A model generated the notes under the pieces. It worked only from the letters and a program-made list of their open reading frames with translations. It was not told the origin of the DNA and searched no databases. DNA of 13,219 nt from Roseiarcus sp050015935 (lineage in GTDB: Bacteria > Pseudomonadota > Alphaproteobacteria > Rhizobiales > Beijerinckiaceae), in the NCBI GenBank assembly GCA_050015935.1, contig JBEKAL010000086.1, positions 1 to 13,219 on the forward strand, given 5' to 3'. Position numbers and translations under genes: made by a program. This document shows positions 7,093 to 13,160 of the stretch, piece after piece; positions within the stretch are counted from its first letter, which is position 1, and the number at the start of each line of letters is the position of its first letter.

Positions 7093-7143
7093 AAGCTCCT
7101 GGAAAGTTGAACTCTGACGCTCATTTCGCTCGTTCAGGAGTCA

Positions 7144-7459
7144 TCAGACGGAAAGCTTCGCGGCGGTCTCGGCGATGAGACCGCCGTGGCGCCGCGCGCC
7201 GTCGAGTTCGAGCTTGGTGGGCTGACGCTCGCCTTTGTTGCCCCCCGCGATCGTTGTAGCCCCGTAGGGTAGGGTGCGCCGCCGACGATTTCGTCGAGAG
7301 TCATCCGTCCGGCATGGCTATAGGGAAGACCGACGATGACCATGCCAAAGTGCATGAGGTTGGCGATTATCGAGAGTAGGGTCGTTTCATTTCCGCCGTG
7401 CTGAGTAGCGCTCGACGTGAAAGCGCCGCCGACCTTGCCGTGCAGCGCGCCGCTCGTTC
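7144..7459 (-). pseudogene. wrbA: NAD(P)H:quinone oxidoreductase WrbA, C-terminal fragment with frameshift
   Basis: The upstream frame reads ALHGKVGGAFTSSATQHGGN, then ETTLLSIIANLMHFGMVIVG and LPYSHAGRMTLDEIVGGAPY, a close match to the flavodoxin-like WrbA family, which reduces quinones with FMN. At PY the frame breaks: on the plus strand GTAGG is duplicated in tandem (7265-7274). Removing one copy restores GATTIAGGNKGERQPTKLEL, then DGARRHGGLIAETAAKLSV and the TGA at 7144-7146, the normal WrbA C-terminus. The N-terminal half (about 100 residues, including the FMN phosphate loop) is absent; homology stops where the L,D-transpeptidase gene ends. So the gene is both truncated and frameshifted. 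Confidence 0.85.
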
Positions 7460-8041
7460 TCAGCGCATGACGATTACGGTCGCGCCAATTTTGGCGCGAT
7501 TATAGAGATCGACGACGTCGTCGTTGGTCATGCGGATGCAGCCAGAGGAGACCGCCTGACCGATCGTGTCAGGTTCGTTCGAGCCGTGGATGCGATAGAG
7601 CGTGCCGGAGAGATACATCGCGCGGGCGCCGAGCGGATTGTCGATGCCGCCCGCCATGTGACGTGGCAGGTCGGGGCGGCGCTTGAGCATCTGGCTCGGC
7701 GGGGTCCAGTCGGGCCATTCGCGCTTGCTGGCGATATGTTCGACGCCGGTCCATTCAAAGCCAGGCCGCCCGACGCCGACCCCATATTTGATCGCCTGCT
7801 GGTCGGGCAACACGTAATAGAGACGTCGCTCCGATGTGTTGATGATGACTGTTCCGGGCTTTTGCGGCCCACTGAAATCGACGACTTCACGCGGCGCTGG
7901 ATCTGCAATTGGCTGCTCGTCGCTCACCAAGACTTGCGGGGCTCGAAGAATGCTGCGGCCTCCGCCTCCGGCGGCCTCGGCGGCCGAAGTTGCGACGAGC
8001 CCGGCCAATGCGAAGGTCGCGAGCGAAGGAATATGGCGCAT
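7460..8041 (-). CDS. L,D-transpeptidase, YkuD (ErfK/YbiS/YcfS/YnhG) family
   Basis: 193 aa. A Sec signal peptide (1-23, cleavage after AEA) and a short linker precede the YkuD domain at about 63-192. The catalytic signature is complete: HGS at 152-154 and SSGCIRM at 165-171, with nucleophile Cys168. KPGTVIINTSERRLYYVL (61-78) is the usual first strand. Such enzymes form 3-3 peptidoglycan cross-links or attach proteins to peptidoglycan in the periplasm; which one cannot be told from sequence. The start ATG at 8041 has AAGGA 5 nt upstream, a site that overlaps the stop of a possible 75-codon frame (8050-8277). Its stop abuts the wrbA fragment, so the 3' flank was rearranged. Confidence 0.92.
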   Translation of the reverse strand: MRHIPSLATFALAGLVATSAAEAAGGGGRSILRAPQVLVSDEQPIADPAPREVVDFSGPQKPGTVIINTSERRLYYVLPDQQAIKYGVGVGRPGFEWTGVEHIASKREWPDWTPPSQMLKRRPDLPRHMAGGIDNPLGARAMYLSGTLYRIHGSNEPDTIGQAVSSGCIRMTNDDVVDLYNRAKIGATVIVMR

Positions 8042-8049
8042 TTCAGTCC

Positions 8050-8277
8050 TTATTGCCCCGGCGGTCGCGCTTTGCGTAAATTGTCTCCGGGAAGACCCGG
8101 AATGCCCCCGACGGAGTCAGCGGTTGTCAGATTTTGCTCGGATTGTTTTAGTCGAAAGCGGAACGACGGCGCTAGACTCGGATAATACTCACCTCGGCCC
8201 GTAGGCCCCGCGTTGACGAGGCGGCCTCCGAGGTCGTTTGCGGTCGCCACGATCGCATTCGCTCGATAAAGTTTCAC
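8050..8277 (-). CDS. Possible small gene upstream of the L,D-transpeptidase (75 aa)
   Basis: The frame begins MKLYRANAIVATANDLGGRL, has a basic-polar middle (EYYPSLAPSFRFRLKQSEQN) and ends GDNLRKARPPGQ. There is no signal peptide, membrane helix or family I know. The only argument for reality is position: its TAA lies 8 nt before the transpeptidase ATG and overlaps that gene's ribosome site, as in translationally coupled pairs. Codon use is not decisive. It may instead be leader or promoter sequence for the transpeptidase. Confidence 0.25.
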   Translation of the reverse strand: MKLYRANAIVATANDLGGRLVNAGPTGRGEYYPSLAPSFRFRLKQSEQNLTTADSVGGIPGLPGDNLRKARPPGQ

Positions 8278-8376
8278 AGCGCGCCTCGGCGCCGCGCCGA
8301 CACTGAGTATATTCCGAGGCTATCGCCGTCCGATGACTGGGCTAGAAGTGCATCCTGATTGGATGCAGGTGCTTTC

Positions 8377-8589
8377 ATGCGCTATCGCCTCGATGAAAAT
8401 CGACTTCCCCAGACGCTATTCCCACCTCTTTCAGAGTCGCTCGACAGCGAGTTTACGAGCCTCTTAGCGAAAATTGACGAAGTCCTTAAGCAATTCGACG
8501 TGCGGATTGTCGCCGCTGAAGAGGCTGTCACGGTCGCGCACGCAATGCGCAATGTCGAGAAGATCGCCATTTGCGAGGCGCAGCGTTGA
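8377..8589 (+). CDS. Small protein, 70 aa, coupled to DUF2865 gene
   Basis: It reads MRYRLDENRLPQTLFPPLSE and SLDSEFTSLLAKIDEVLKQF, then DVRIVAAEEAVTVAHAMRNV and EKIAICEAQR. It is soluble, mostly helical by appearance, with no signal or membrane segment; I do not recognise a family. ATG at 8377 is preceded by AGGTG at 7 nt; an upstream in-frame TTG (8359) falls in a small hairpin (GCATCC-TGATT-GGATGC) and is less likely. The stop TGA shares its last base with the ATG of the next gene (TGATG at 8587-8591), so the two are probably translated as a coupled pair. Confidence 0.5.
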   Translation: MRYRLDENRLPQTLFPPLSESLDSEFTSLLAKIDEVLKQFDVRIVAAEEAVTVAHAMRNVEKIAICEAQR

Positions 8590-9449
8590 TGAGAGACCCT
8601 TGCGAGCATGGATTTCCAGGCCGCGCTCGCATTTCCAGCGGAGGGGCTGAGATTCGAAACGCGGCGCGCCGGCGTCCGAGCGCCGCCTTTCTCGCGGCAA
8701 CCGCGATTCTCCTAGCGGCGGCGCTCCTGCTCGCAGGCGGGTTAGCGTGGGCCCGTGGCGGGGGCGGAGGGAAAGTTTGGGCGCCGCCCGTTGTCGATAT
8801 CGCGGCCCCCGAGGTCGCGGCGCCCGCGGCCGTCGACGTTCAGACAGACCAGGGACGAAAAGAGACCAGAGCCAACGGCCTCGCGGTCTGCGTGCGCCTC
8901 TGCGACGGATTCTTTTTTCCCAGCGCCACAAGCTCGGGCGGCGACCACGCTTGCGCGGTCCAGTGTCCGGACGCGCCCACTGCGCTCTACACGGAGCCGG
9001 CCGGCTCGGATAGGATCGAGGACGCGGTTTCAACGCGCGGCGCGCTCTACTCCGCTCTGCCCGTAGCCAATCGCTATCAAACCACTTTCGACAACGCCTG
9101 CAGCTGTCATCACTCGCTCATTCGCGGCTATTCCGCGTCAGTGCTGACTGACCCCACGCTGCGAAAAGGCGATTTGGTCATGACCCCGAAGGGCTTCTTG
9201 GTGTTTCAGGGCGCCAAGACTCGTTCGATCACGCCCTCGGACTTTGTCGCCTTGTCGCAAGCGCCCTTTTTGCCCAAAGATTTACGCGCGGCTCTAGTTG
9301 CGATGGAGAGCGCGAGTGCGTTGCAACGACAAGTCGGCGCCTACTCGTCGCTGGGCGCGTCATTCTTGGCGAACCCAGACAAACCGGTCCGACGCGTAAG
9401 AGGAACCATGACCGTGATTGATGCGCCCTCGAAATTGAGCGCCCGATAA
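8589..9449 (+). CDS. DUF2865 domain-containing secreted or membrane-anchored protein
   Basis: 286 aa. A basic N-terminus precedes a hydrophobic signal anchor (about 32-55, AAFLAATAILLAAALLLAGG) and a Gly-rich linker. The DUF2865 domain spans about 96-215: GLAVCVRLCDGFFFP (97-111) with C101 and C105, ACAVQCP (121-127) with C122 and C126, DRIEDAVSTRGALYSALPVA (141-160), and CSC (171-173). The paired cysteines suggest an oxidised periplasmic domain. To my knowledge the family is known mainly from Hyphomicrobiales and has no assigned function. The ATG at 8589 overlaps the previous stop by one base, with GAGG about 10 nt upstream; a TTG at 8571 would overlap the preceding gene further. Confidence 0.8.
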   Translation: MRDPCEHGFPGRARISSGGAEIRNAARRRPSAAFLAATAILLAAALLLAGGLAWARGGGGGKVWAPPVVDIAAPEVAAPAAVDVQTDQGRKETRANGLAVCVRLCDGFFFPSATSSGGDHACAVQCPDAPTALYTEPAGSDRIEDAVSTRGALYSALPVANRYQTTFDNACSCHHSLIRGYSASVLTDPTLRKGDLVMTPKGFLVFQGAKTRSITPSDFVALSQAPFLPKDLRAALVAMESASALQRQVGAYSSLGASFLANPDKPVRRVRGTMTVIDAPSKLSAR

Positions 9450-9472
9450 CCTCAATCTTTTTAACGCGCGAC

Positions 9473-9757
9473 ATGCACGGTCCGTCCCGAGTTCGGCATT
9501 TTTCGAAGATTCTCGTCACCGAGGGGTTCAAGGAACTCGAACGCCAAGCCGAAGCGCGCAGCTTTGATCACGCGGAGCGGCTCGGCCTGCTGCTCGAATA
9601 CGAAATGACGCGACGGCGGCAAAAGCAGTTCGAAACGCGCGCCGGAACGGCTCGCCTTCGTCATCCCGCCAGCGTCGAGGACGTCAATTTTCAAATCCCT
9701 CGCGGTCTCGATCGCGCCCCGTTCCTCAAGCTCGCCGCCTGCGAAAGAATCGCCGGG
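9473..9757 (+). pseudogene. IstB-like (IS21 helper ATPase) N-terminal fragment
   Basis: The frame reads EGFKELERQAEARSFDHAER, then LGLLLEYEMTRRRQKQFETR, then LRHPASVEDVNFQIPRGLDR and LKLAACERIAG. This matches the N-terminal region of IS21-family IstB proteins (FKELE, LLLEYE, RGLDRALFLKLA, CDWI), which are AAA+ helpers of the IstA transposase. The match ends at IAG, just before the LLITGPTGVGKS Walker A would begin, exactly where the 189-bp repeat starts (9758). The very N-terminus (MLNEQT... LRLTGM) is also degenerate. Neither istA nor the ATPase core is present. Confidence 0.75.
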
Positions 9758-9946
9758 CTGTGAATTGGCCCGCGACTCGACCAAAATGCACTCCATTATT
9801 TCAATGCCTTATCGCACCGATCCGCGATCGGCGTCATGGCCGCGCGCCGTTTCACACTTTGTAGGACTTCGCGTGCTCAGGGCGCCTTGAAAGGCCGTAT
9901 GAGTACATTCCGATTCTTGCCTACGCCAGCTTATGACGCCTCAATG
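9758..9946. repeat. Direct repeat, copy 1 (189 bp)
   Basis: It begins CTGTGAATTGGCC and ends GACGCCTCAATG. Aligned by hand with 11617-11807 it shows about 20 substitutions and two single-base indels, about 88% identity. It contains the perfect dyad CCGATC-CGC-GATCGG (9817-9831) and TCGGAATGTAC on the minus strand (9903-9913). It lies between the IstB break and the DUF883-like gene, whose ATG follows 46 nt later, so it may carry that operon's promoter. The start TGTGAATTGGCC may be an IS21-type terminus. Confidence 0.85.
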
Positions 9947-9992
9947 CAGAACCTGTTTTTCTCGCGTCCCCGATCAAGTTCAGGAGAATTCA

Positions 9993-10310
9993 ATGACAGA
10001 TAAAACGGGCGATGTCGCCGCTCCGGATTTGGCCGCCGATCTGGCGGCCTTGCGGGCTGATATAGCGCGATTGAGCGATACGATGGCCGGGCTGATGCGC
10101 GGCCACGCCGATGCGGCAGGCGCCGCCGTAAAAGGCGCGGTGGGCGATGCTCGAGACCAGCTCTCGCAAACGGCGAGTCATGCGCAGGACAGCGCGTTCG
10201 GCGCCGCCGCGGATCTCGAACGTCGGATCGAACGAAATCCTCTGACGGCGGTGCTGATTGCAGTGGGCATCGGGATGGCGCTCGGCATGATGACCAAATC
10301 GCGGGGATAG
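9993..10310 (+). CDS. DUF883/ElaB-YqjD-like membrane-anchored protein
   Basis: 105 aa. The architecture is that of the ElaB/YqjD/DUF883 group: a long amphipathic helix (about 10-80, LAADLAALRADIARLSDTMA and QLSQTASHAQDSAFGAAADL), then ERNPLTAVLIAVGIGMALGM (80-99) as a C-terminal membrane anchor. In E. coli, YqjD and ElaB are inner-membrane proteins linked to ribosome binding and stationary-phase or stress conditions; that role is only an analogy here. ATG at 9993 is preceded by AGGAG at about 7 nt; an upstream frame from 9933 lacks support. Six bases separate it from the holin-X-like gene, so they form an operon. Confidence 0.8.
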   Translation: MTDKTGDVAAPDLAADLAALRADIARLSDTMAGLMRGHADAAGAAVKGAVGDARDQLSQTASHAQDSAFGAAADLERRIERNPLTAVLIAVGIGMALGMMTKSRG

Positions 10311-10315
10311 CCGGC

Positions 10316-10756
10316 ATGAGATTACTGTCGGTTCTGGCTGGCGGCTCGCAGCAGCTTGCGCGGCGCTTTTTCGTTCGCGCCGCACTTGCGTTTGCGTGCG
10401 CTCTGTCGGCAACGATCGGTCTGGGGTTCGCGACCTATGCGCTCTTCGAGGCGTTGCGATGGCAATGCGGCGTCGTCAATGCGTCAATCGGGCTGGGAGC
10501 GATCTATTTCGTCGCGGCGTGCATTCTTTATCTCTGTCACCACCGCGCCGGGCCGATGCTTGTCGCCAATGCGCGCTTCGGGCTGAGCCAAGGGCAGGCC
10601 GGCAACGCTGAGGCTCTCAAAGCGGCCGCGCAGGCGAGCGAGGCGACGCAGGCGGTCGCCTTGGCGATGAGCGTCGAACTCGTCAGACAGATGACGCCTC
10701 TCCAGCTAACGATGCTCGCGGCGATTTCCGGCTTCGTTGCGGGCCGCAGGCTGTAG
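10316..10756 (+). CDS. Holin-X/DUF1469-like (phage holin superfamily) membrane protein
   Basis: 146 aa. There are two clear transmembrane segments, about 20-44 (VRAALAFACALSATIGLGFA) and 54-74 (VNASIGLGAIYFVAACILYL), joined by a short Trp/Cys-containing loop. An Ala/Gln-rich helix (95-120) and a weakly hydrophobic C-terminal stretch (127-143) follow. The layout resembles the actinobacterial holin-X/DUF1469 proteins that often sit next to DUF883 genes in Proteobacteria, as here (5-nt gap). Despite the name, no lytic function should be inferred. Assignment is by topology and neighbourhood more than by motif. Confidence 0.68.
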   Translation: MRLLSVLAGGSQQLARRFFVRAALAFACALSATIGLGFATYALFEALRWQCGVVNASIGLGAIYFVAACILYLCHHRAGPMLVANARFGLSQGQAGNAEALKAAAQASEATQAVALAMSVELVRQMTPLQLTMLAAISGFVAGRRL

Positions 10757-11222
10757 ACGCGGTCAGGAGCGAAGTCACGCCCCAAGCGTCGTATAGGCGT
10801 AATTCAATATCGCTTTAACCGGAACCGGGTGCGCGGCATCGCGATTGTTCGCAAGATGATAAGGCGATGACCGTCGGACGATTGAACGCCAATTGTGGGG
10901 AATGGGCTCGCGGGTTGTTCCGCGCCAGCTACGAAAGTAACCCACGTCGCCAGCCGCACGCGCCTAACTGTCACATTGGCAACCCCTGTGGGTGGTCGGC
11001 ACAGGCGGGGATATCCAGTGTGGGTTCGCCGTCTGCGCCGCCACGAACCCGAGAGAACCCCTCCGTGTCCAGCGCTGGCCAAGGGCTCCGATCATCCAGC
11101 GCTAACTCAGCATAGGTAGTTTCCGATTCTACCGCCGCAGCGCCCACCGTACTATTTCTCGGTAGCAGTCGTGAACGCCAATCTTATCGCGTGTCCCGAT
11201 GAAAACCTAGGAGAACACGGCC
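10757..11222. other. Gap without a recognisable gene
   Basis: Short open frames exist on both strands, but none has a family signature or a good ribosome site. It holds CCTGTG-GGTGGTCGG-CACAGG (10985-11005) and GGTAG-N9-CTACC (11115-11133). The latter overlaps a TCGGAAACTAC variant of the recurring motif on the minus strand, about 100 nt before the 28-aa gene. Confidence 0.6.
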
Positions 11223-11309
11223 ATGGATACGAATACGCTTCTAATCATCATCCTGGTGATATTCTTGTTCGGTGGTTTTGGCTTTTATGGACGGGGACGC
11301 TGGTTCTAA
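11223..11309 (+). CDS. Very small hydrophobic protein, 28 aa
   Basis: The full protein is MDTNTLLIIILVIFLFGGFG followed by FYGRGRWF: one transmembrane helix and a short aromatic/basic tail. An AGGAG site lies about 10 nt before the ATG. Proteins of this pattern (hydrophobic helix, Gly cluster, YGRGRW) are common in Proteobacteria as unnamed small membrane proteins. It resembles the N-terminal part of the 55-aa protein at 12902 (LVIFLxGGF followed by G, R and F), suggesting a shared family. Function unknown. Confidence 0.68.
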   Translation: MDTNTLLIIILVIFLFGGFGFYGRGRWF

Positions 11310-11616
11310 ACTGTTGCCGCGATAGCGCCCGTCGCTCATTCGCCTGCCTCTCATATCGGCATCCCCGCCTCTCGAATGGGCGATCTATTGGATAGTTCGC
11401 GAGCGAGCGGCCAGGTCGTACAAGACGTGCAATCCGGCGAGATTGAGCAATTGATATTACGATAGTTAGCGTCCCACCCTTCGGGAGCGCCGGAGGGCCT
11501 CTAGCCCGACGACAGCCCGCTATCAACCTCGCCGACGGTCTTCGAGATCGCAGCATCCCCGAAATCGCCAAGAGCTGGATCGCCGGTGCGCGAGAACGCG
11601 ATGGCTCCGCAATGTC
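11310..11616. other. Gap without a recognisable gene
   Basis: A plus-strand frame near the end reads LARRQPAINLADGLRDRSIP, then EIAKSWIAGARERDG. It looks protein-like but has no start, runs into repeat copy 2 and matches no family I know. Nothing else is supported. Confidence 0.5.
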
Positions 11617-11807
11617 CTGTGAATTGGCCCCGCGAGTCGACCACAATGTACTAAATTATTTCAATGACTTATCGCACCGATCCGCGATCGGCGTCGTGGC
11701 CGCGCGTGGTTTCACACTTTATAGGGCTTCGCGTGCTCAGGGCGGCTTGAAAAGGCCGCATGGGTAGATTCCGATTCTTGCGTGCGCCGGCTTACGACGC
11801 TTCAATG
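11617..11807. repeat. Direct repeat, copy 2 (191 bp)
   Basis: This is the partner of 9758-9946 in the same orientation, about 1.86 kb downstream. It starts CTGTGAATTGGCCCC, keeps the dyad CCGATC-CGC-GATCGG unchanged (11677-11691) and carries TCGGAATCTAC on the minus strand (11764-11774). The CsbD-like ATG follows 26 nt after its end. Left flanks of the two copies differ completely. Confidence 0.85.
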
Positions 11808-11832
11808 GGTCCGCCTAAACCAGGAGGCGTTC

Positions 11833-12045
11833 ATGATCTGGGATCAAGTCGAAGTGAGTTGGAAGCAGCTCAAGGACAAAGTCGTCTTCCAGTGGAGCAG
11901 GCTGACCGATGACAACGGCAAGCGCTTTGATTTGCTCGGCGCGGAGATGTCGAGGGACGGCCAAAGCGGTGACGCGCAAATAGCGAACTTTCGCCCCGAC
12001 CAAGACGTAAATCGGAGTGGGTTTTCGCTGCACATCGGCTGTTGA
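11833..12045 (+). CDS. CsbD-like stress protein, 70 aa, with diverged C-terminus
   Basis: The N-terminus MIWDQVEVSWKQLKDKVVFQ and WSRLTDDNGKR follows the CsbD pattern (MNWDQIEGKWKQLKGKVKEKWGKLTDDD). GKRFDLLG aligns with the GKRDELVG step, then DAQIANF with the usual hydrophobic end of the domain. The Gly of the first motif is Val and the ERYG segment is not conserved, so it is a divergent member. The last 15 or so residues have no counterpart. CsbD proteins are small, general-stress-induced and of unknown mechanism. ATG at 11833 has GGAGG 5 nt upstream. It is preceded by repeat copy 2 and followed 37 nt later by a small membrane protein. Confidence 0.72.
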   Translation: MIWDQVEVSWKQLKDKVVFQWSRLTDDNGKRFDLLGAEMSRDGQSGDAQIANFRPDQDVNRSGFSLHIGC

Positions 12046-12082
12046 TTAAAGACCAATTGAAGAGGATTGGGAGGAAAAAGCT

Positions 12083-12241
12083 ATGACCCCGCAGATTGTG
12101 GGGAGCGGGTTGGTATGTGCGACAATGCTCGCAATCGGCTTCGACTTTGTTATCCCTGTCAGCGGCACCGTCAGCAATTTGTGCGACCTGTTGGCTGTCG
12201 GGTCGGGGATGTTTTTTGTTGGGCTGATCAGTGGCGAGTAA
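12083..12241 (+). CDS. Small membrane protein, 52 aa
   Basis: It reads MTPQIVGSGLVCATMLAIGF, then DFVIPVSGTVSNLCDLLAVG, then SGMFFVGLISGE. Two hydrophobic stretches (about 5-20 and 34-48) suggest a helical hairpin in the inner membrane, with two Cys (12 and 34). A strong GGGAGG site lies 8 nt before the ATG, the best evidence that it is translated. It is too short for family assignment. The closeness to the CsbD-like gene (37 nt) suggests one transcript. Confidence 0.6.
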   Translation: MTPQIVGSGLVCATMLAIGFDFVIPVSGTVSNLCDLLAVGSGMFFVGLISGE

Positions 12242-12456
12242 CGTCTGAGAATTAGGAAATCTACACCTCTCGGAGCCTCCCCCGACGTGAGGCCAGAGCG
12301 AGCGTTTCGACCTCTCGATGGCGCTCGCCCGTGAAAGGCGAGGACGCGACAGGATTGGACGCGCCGCCGCGCGTTCCACATTGGGCTTATGCGAGGCGGT
12401 GGCCGGAGCCCGAAATAGGCAGCCATCTGGAGGATGTCGGACAAAAGGAAGCGTCA

Positions 12457-12744
12457 TTGAAGCGCATCATTCTCGCGGCGTTTGGAGCCGCCCTCACTTT
12501 TTCGGGCGCTTTGGCGGATGAATTCGGCCTGGCGACCTATTATCAGAATCCCGCTCATGGCGGCCTGATCGCGGCGCATCGCACGCTGCCGTTTGGAACA
12601 CGCGCGCGAGTCCACAATCTCGATAATGGCCGCAGCTTGGTCGTAACGGTCGTTGATCGTGCGCCGTTCGCCGGCGGCCGCATCACAGACGTCTCGACCG
12701 TCGCCGCCAACGCGCTGGGCATGCGCGAGGCGGGCGTCGCGTGA
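12457..12744 (+). CDS. RlpA-like double-psi beta-barrel protein, C-terminus cut by a stop
   Basis: 95 aa to the first stop. A signal peptide (1-20, MKRIILAAFGAALTFSGALA) precedes a nearly complete RlpA-like domain: GLATYY (24-29), AAHRTLPFGTRARVHNLDNG (39-58), VVDRAPFAGGRITDVSTVAA (65-84) and ALGMREAGVA. The domain binds or cleaves glycan strands of peptidoglycan in characterised RlpA; the Asp of DRAPF is kept. The start TTG at 12457 has AAGGAA 6 nt upstream and is the only one giving a signal peptide. TGA at 12742 is followed in the same frame by VRIELMQ and TAG (12766-12768), the normal last strand, so a CGA to TGA change probably removed the last eight residues. No SPOR domain. Confidence 0.75.
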   Translation: MKRIILAAFGAALTFSGALADEFGLATYYQNPAHGGLIAAHRTLPFGTRARVHNLDNGRSLVVTVVDRAPFAGGRITDVSTVAANALGMREAGVA

Positions 12745-12901
12745 GTCAGAATCGAACTTATGCAATAGGCGCCGGGCCGATTCACTTGCCGCCTTCCAGG
12801 ACTCTTTGCGCGATTGCCTGCGCTTGGATTGGCGCCCGGGCGAGTACGAATTCGAGATACTACTGAGCGTGCGCGGTAGGCGCTGCAACGGGAGATAGAC
12901 C

Positions 12902-13069
12902 GTGTCGATCGGACTCATCCTCGTCATCATCCTCGTCATTTTCTTACTTGGCGGCTTCAGCGGCCGCTTTGGCGGCTATGGCTACGGCTATGGTCATGGC
13001 GGCGTCGGCGTCATCGGCGTCATCCTGATCGTCCTCGTCATACTGCTTCTCACGGGTCGGATTGGATGA
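12902..13069 (+). CDS. Small hydrophobic Gly/Tyr-rich membrane protein, 55 aa
   Basis: It reads MSIGLILVIILVIFLLGGFS, then GRFGGYGYGYGHGGVGVIGV, then ILIVLVILLLTGRIG. Two transmembrane helices (about 3-17 and 37-51) flank a Gly/Tyr-rich loop of repeated GYGY type. The start is GTG at 12902 with GGGAG 7 nt upstream. It resembles the 28-aa protein at 11223 in its first half. Small proteins with this plan are widespread in Hyphomicrobiales without an assigned role. The strong hydrophobic-codon bias (ATC, GTC, CTC) and clean boundaries support coding. Confidence 0.68.
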   Translation: MSIGLILVIILVIFLLGGFSGRFGGYGYGYGHGGVGVIGVILIVLVILLLTGRIG

Positions 13070-13160
13070 CAGGCGGGACGTAGAACGCCGTAGTTTGAAG
13101 CCTGCCTATCCGGTTGACGCAGACACCCACCAGGGCTAGCATCTGCCCGTTATGGCGGCT

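Noticed and set aside
10816..10850. EcfG-type general-stress promoter (GGAAC near 10819)
   Set aside because: GGAAC is present but no CGTT lies at the expected spacing, and the nearest downstream gene is about 380 nt away.
12298..12328. GCGAGCG/CGCTCGC inverted repeat as a terminator before the RlpA-like gene
   Set aside because: The stem is 7 bp with a 17-nt loop and no T-run follows on either strand.
6904..12744. Idea that TGA is recoded as an amino acid, from two in-frame TGA codons
   Set aside because: The two sites would need different residues (Trp and Arg), gyrB uses TGG for Trp and ends in TGA, and one site is in a decayed transposase. Independent mutations explain both.
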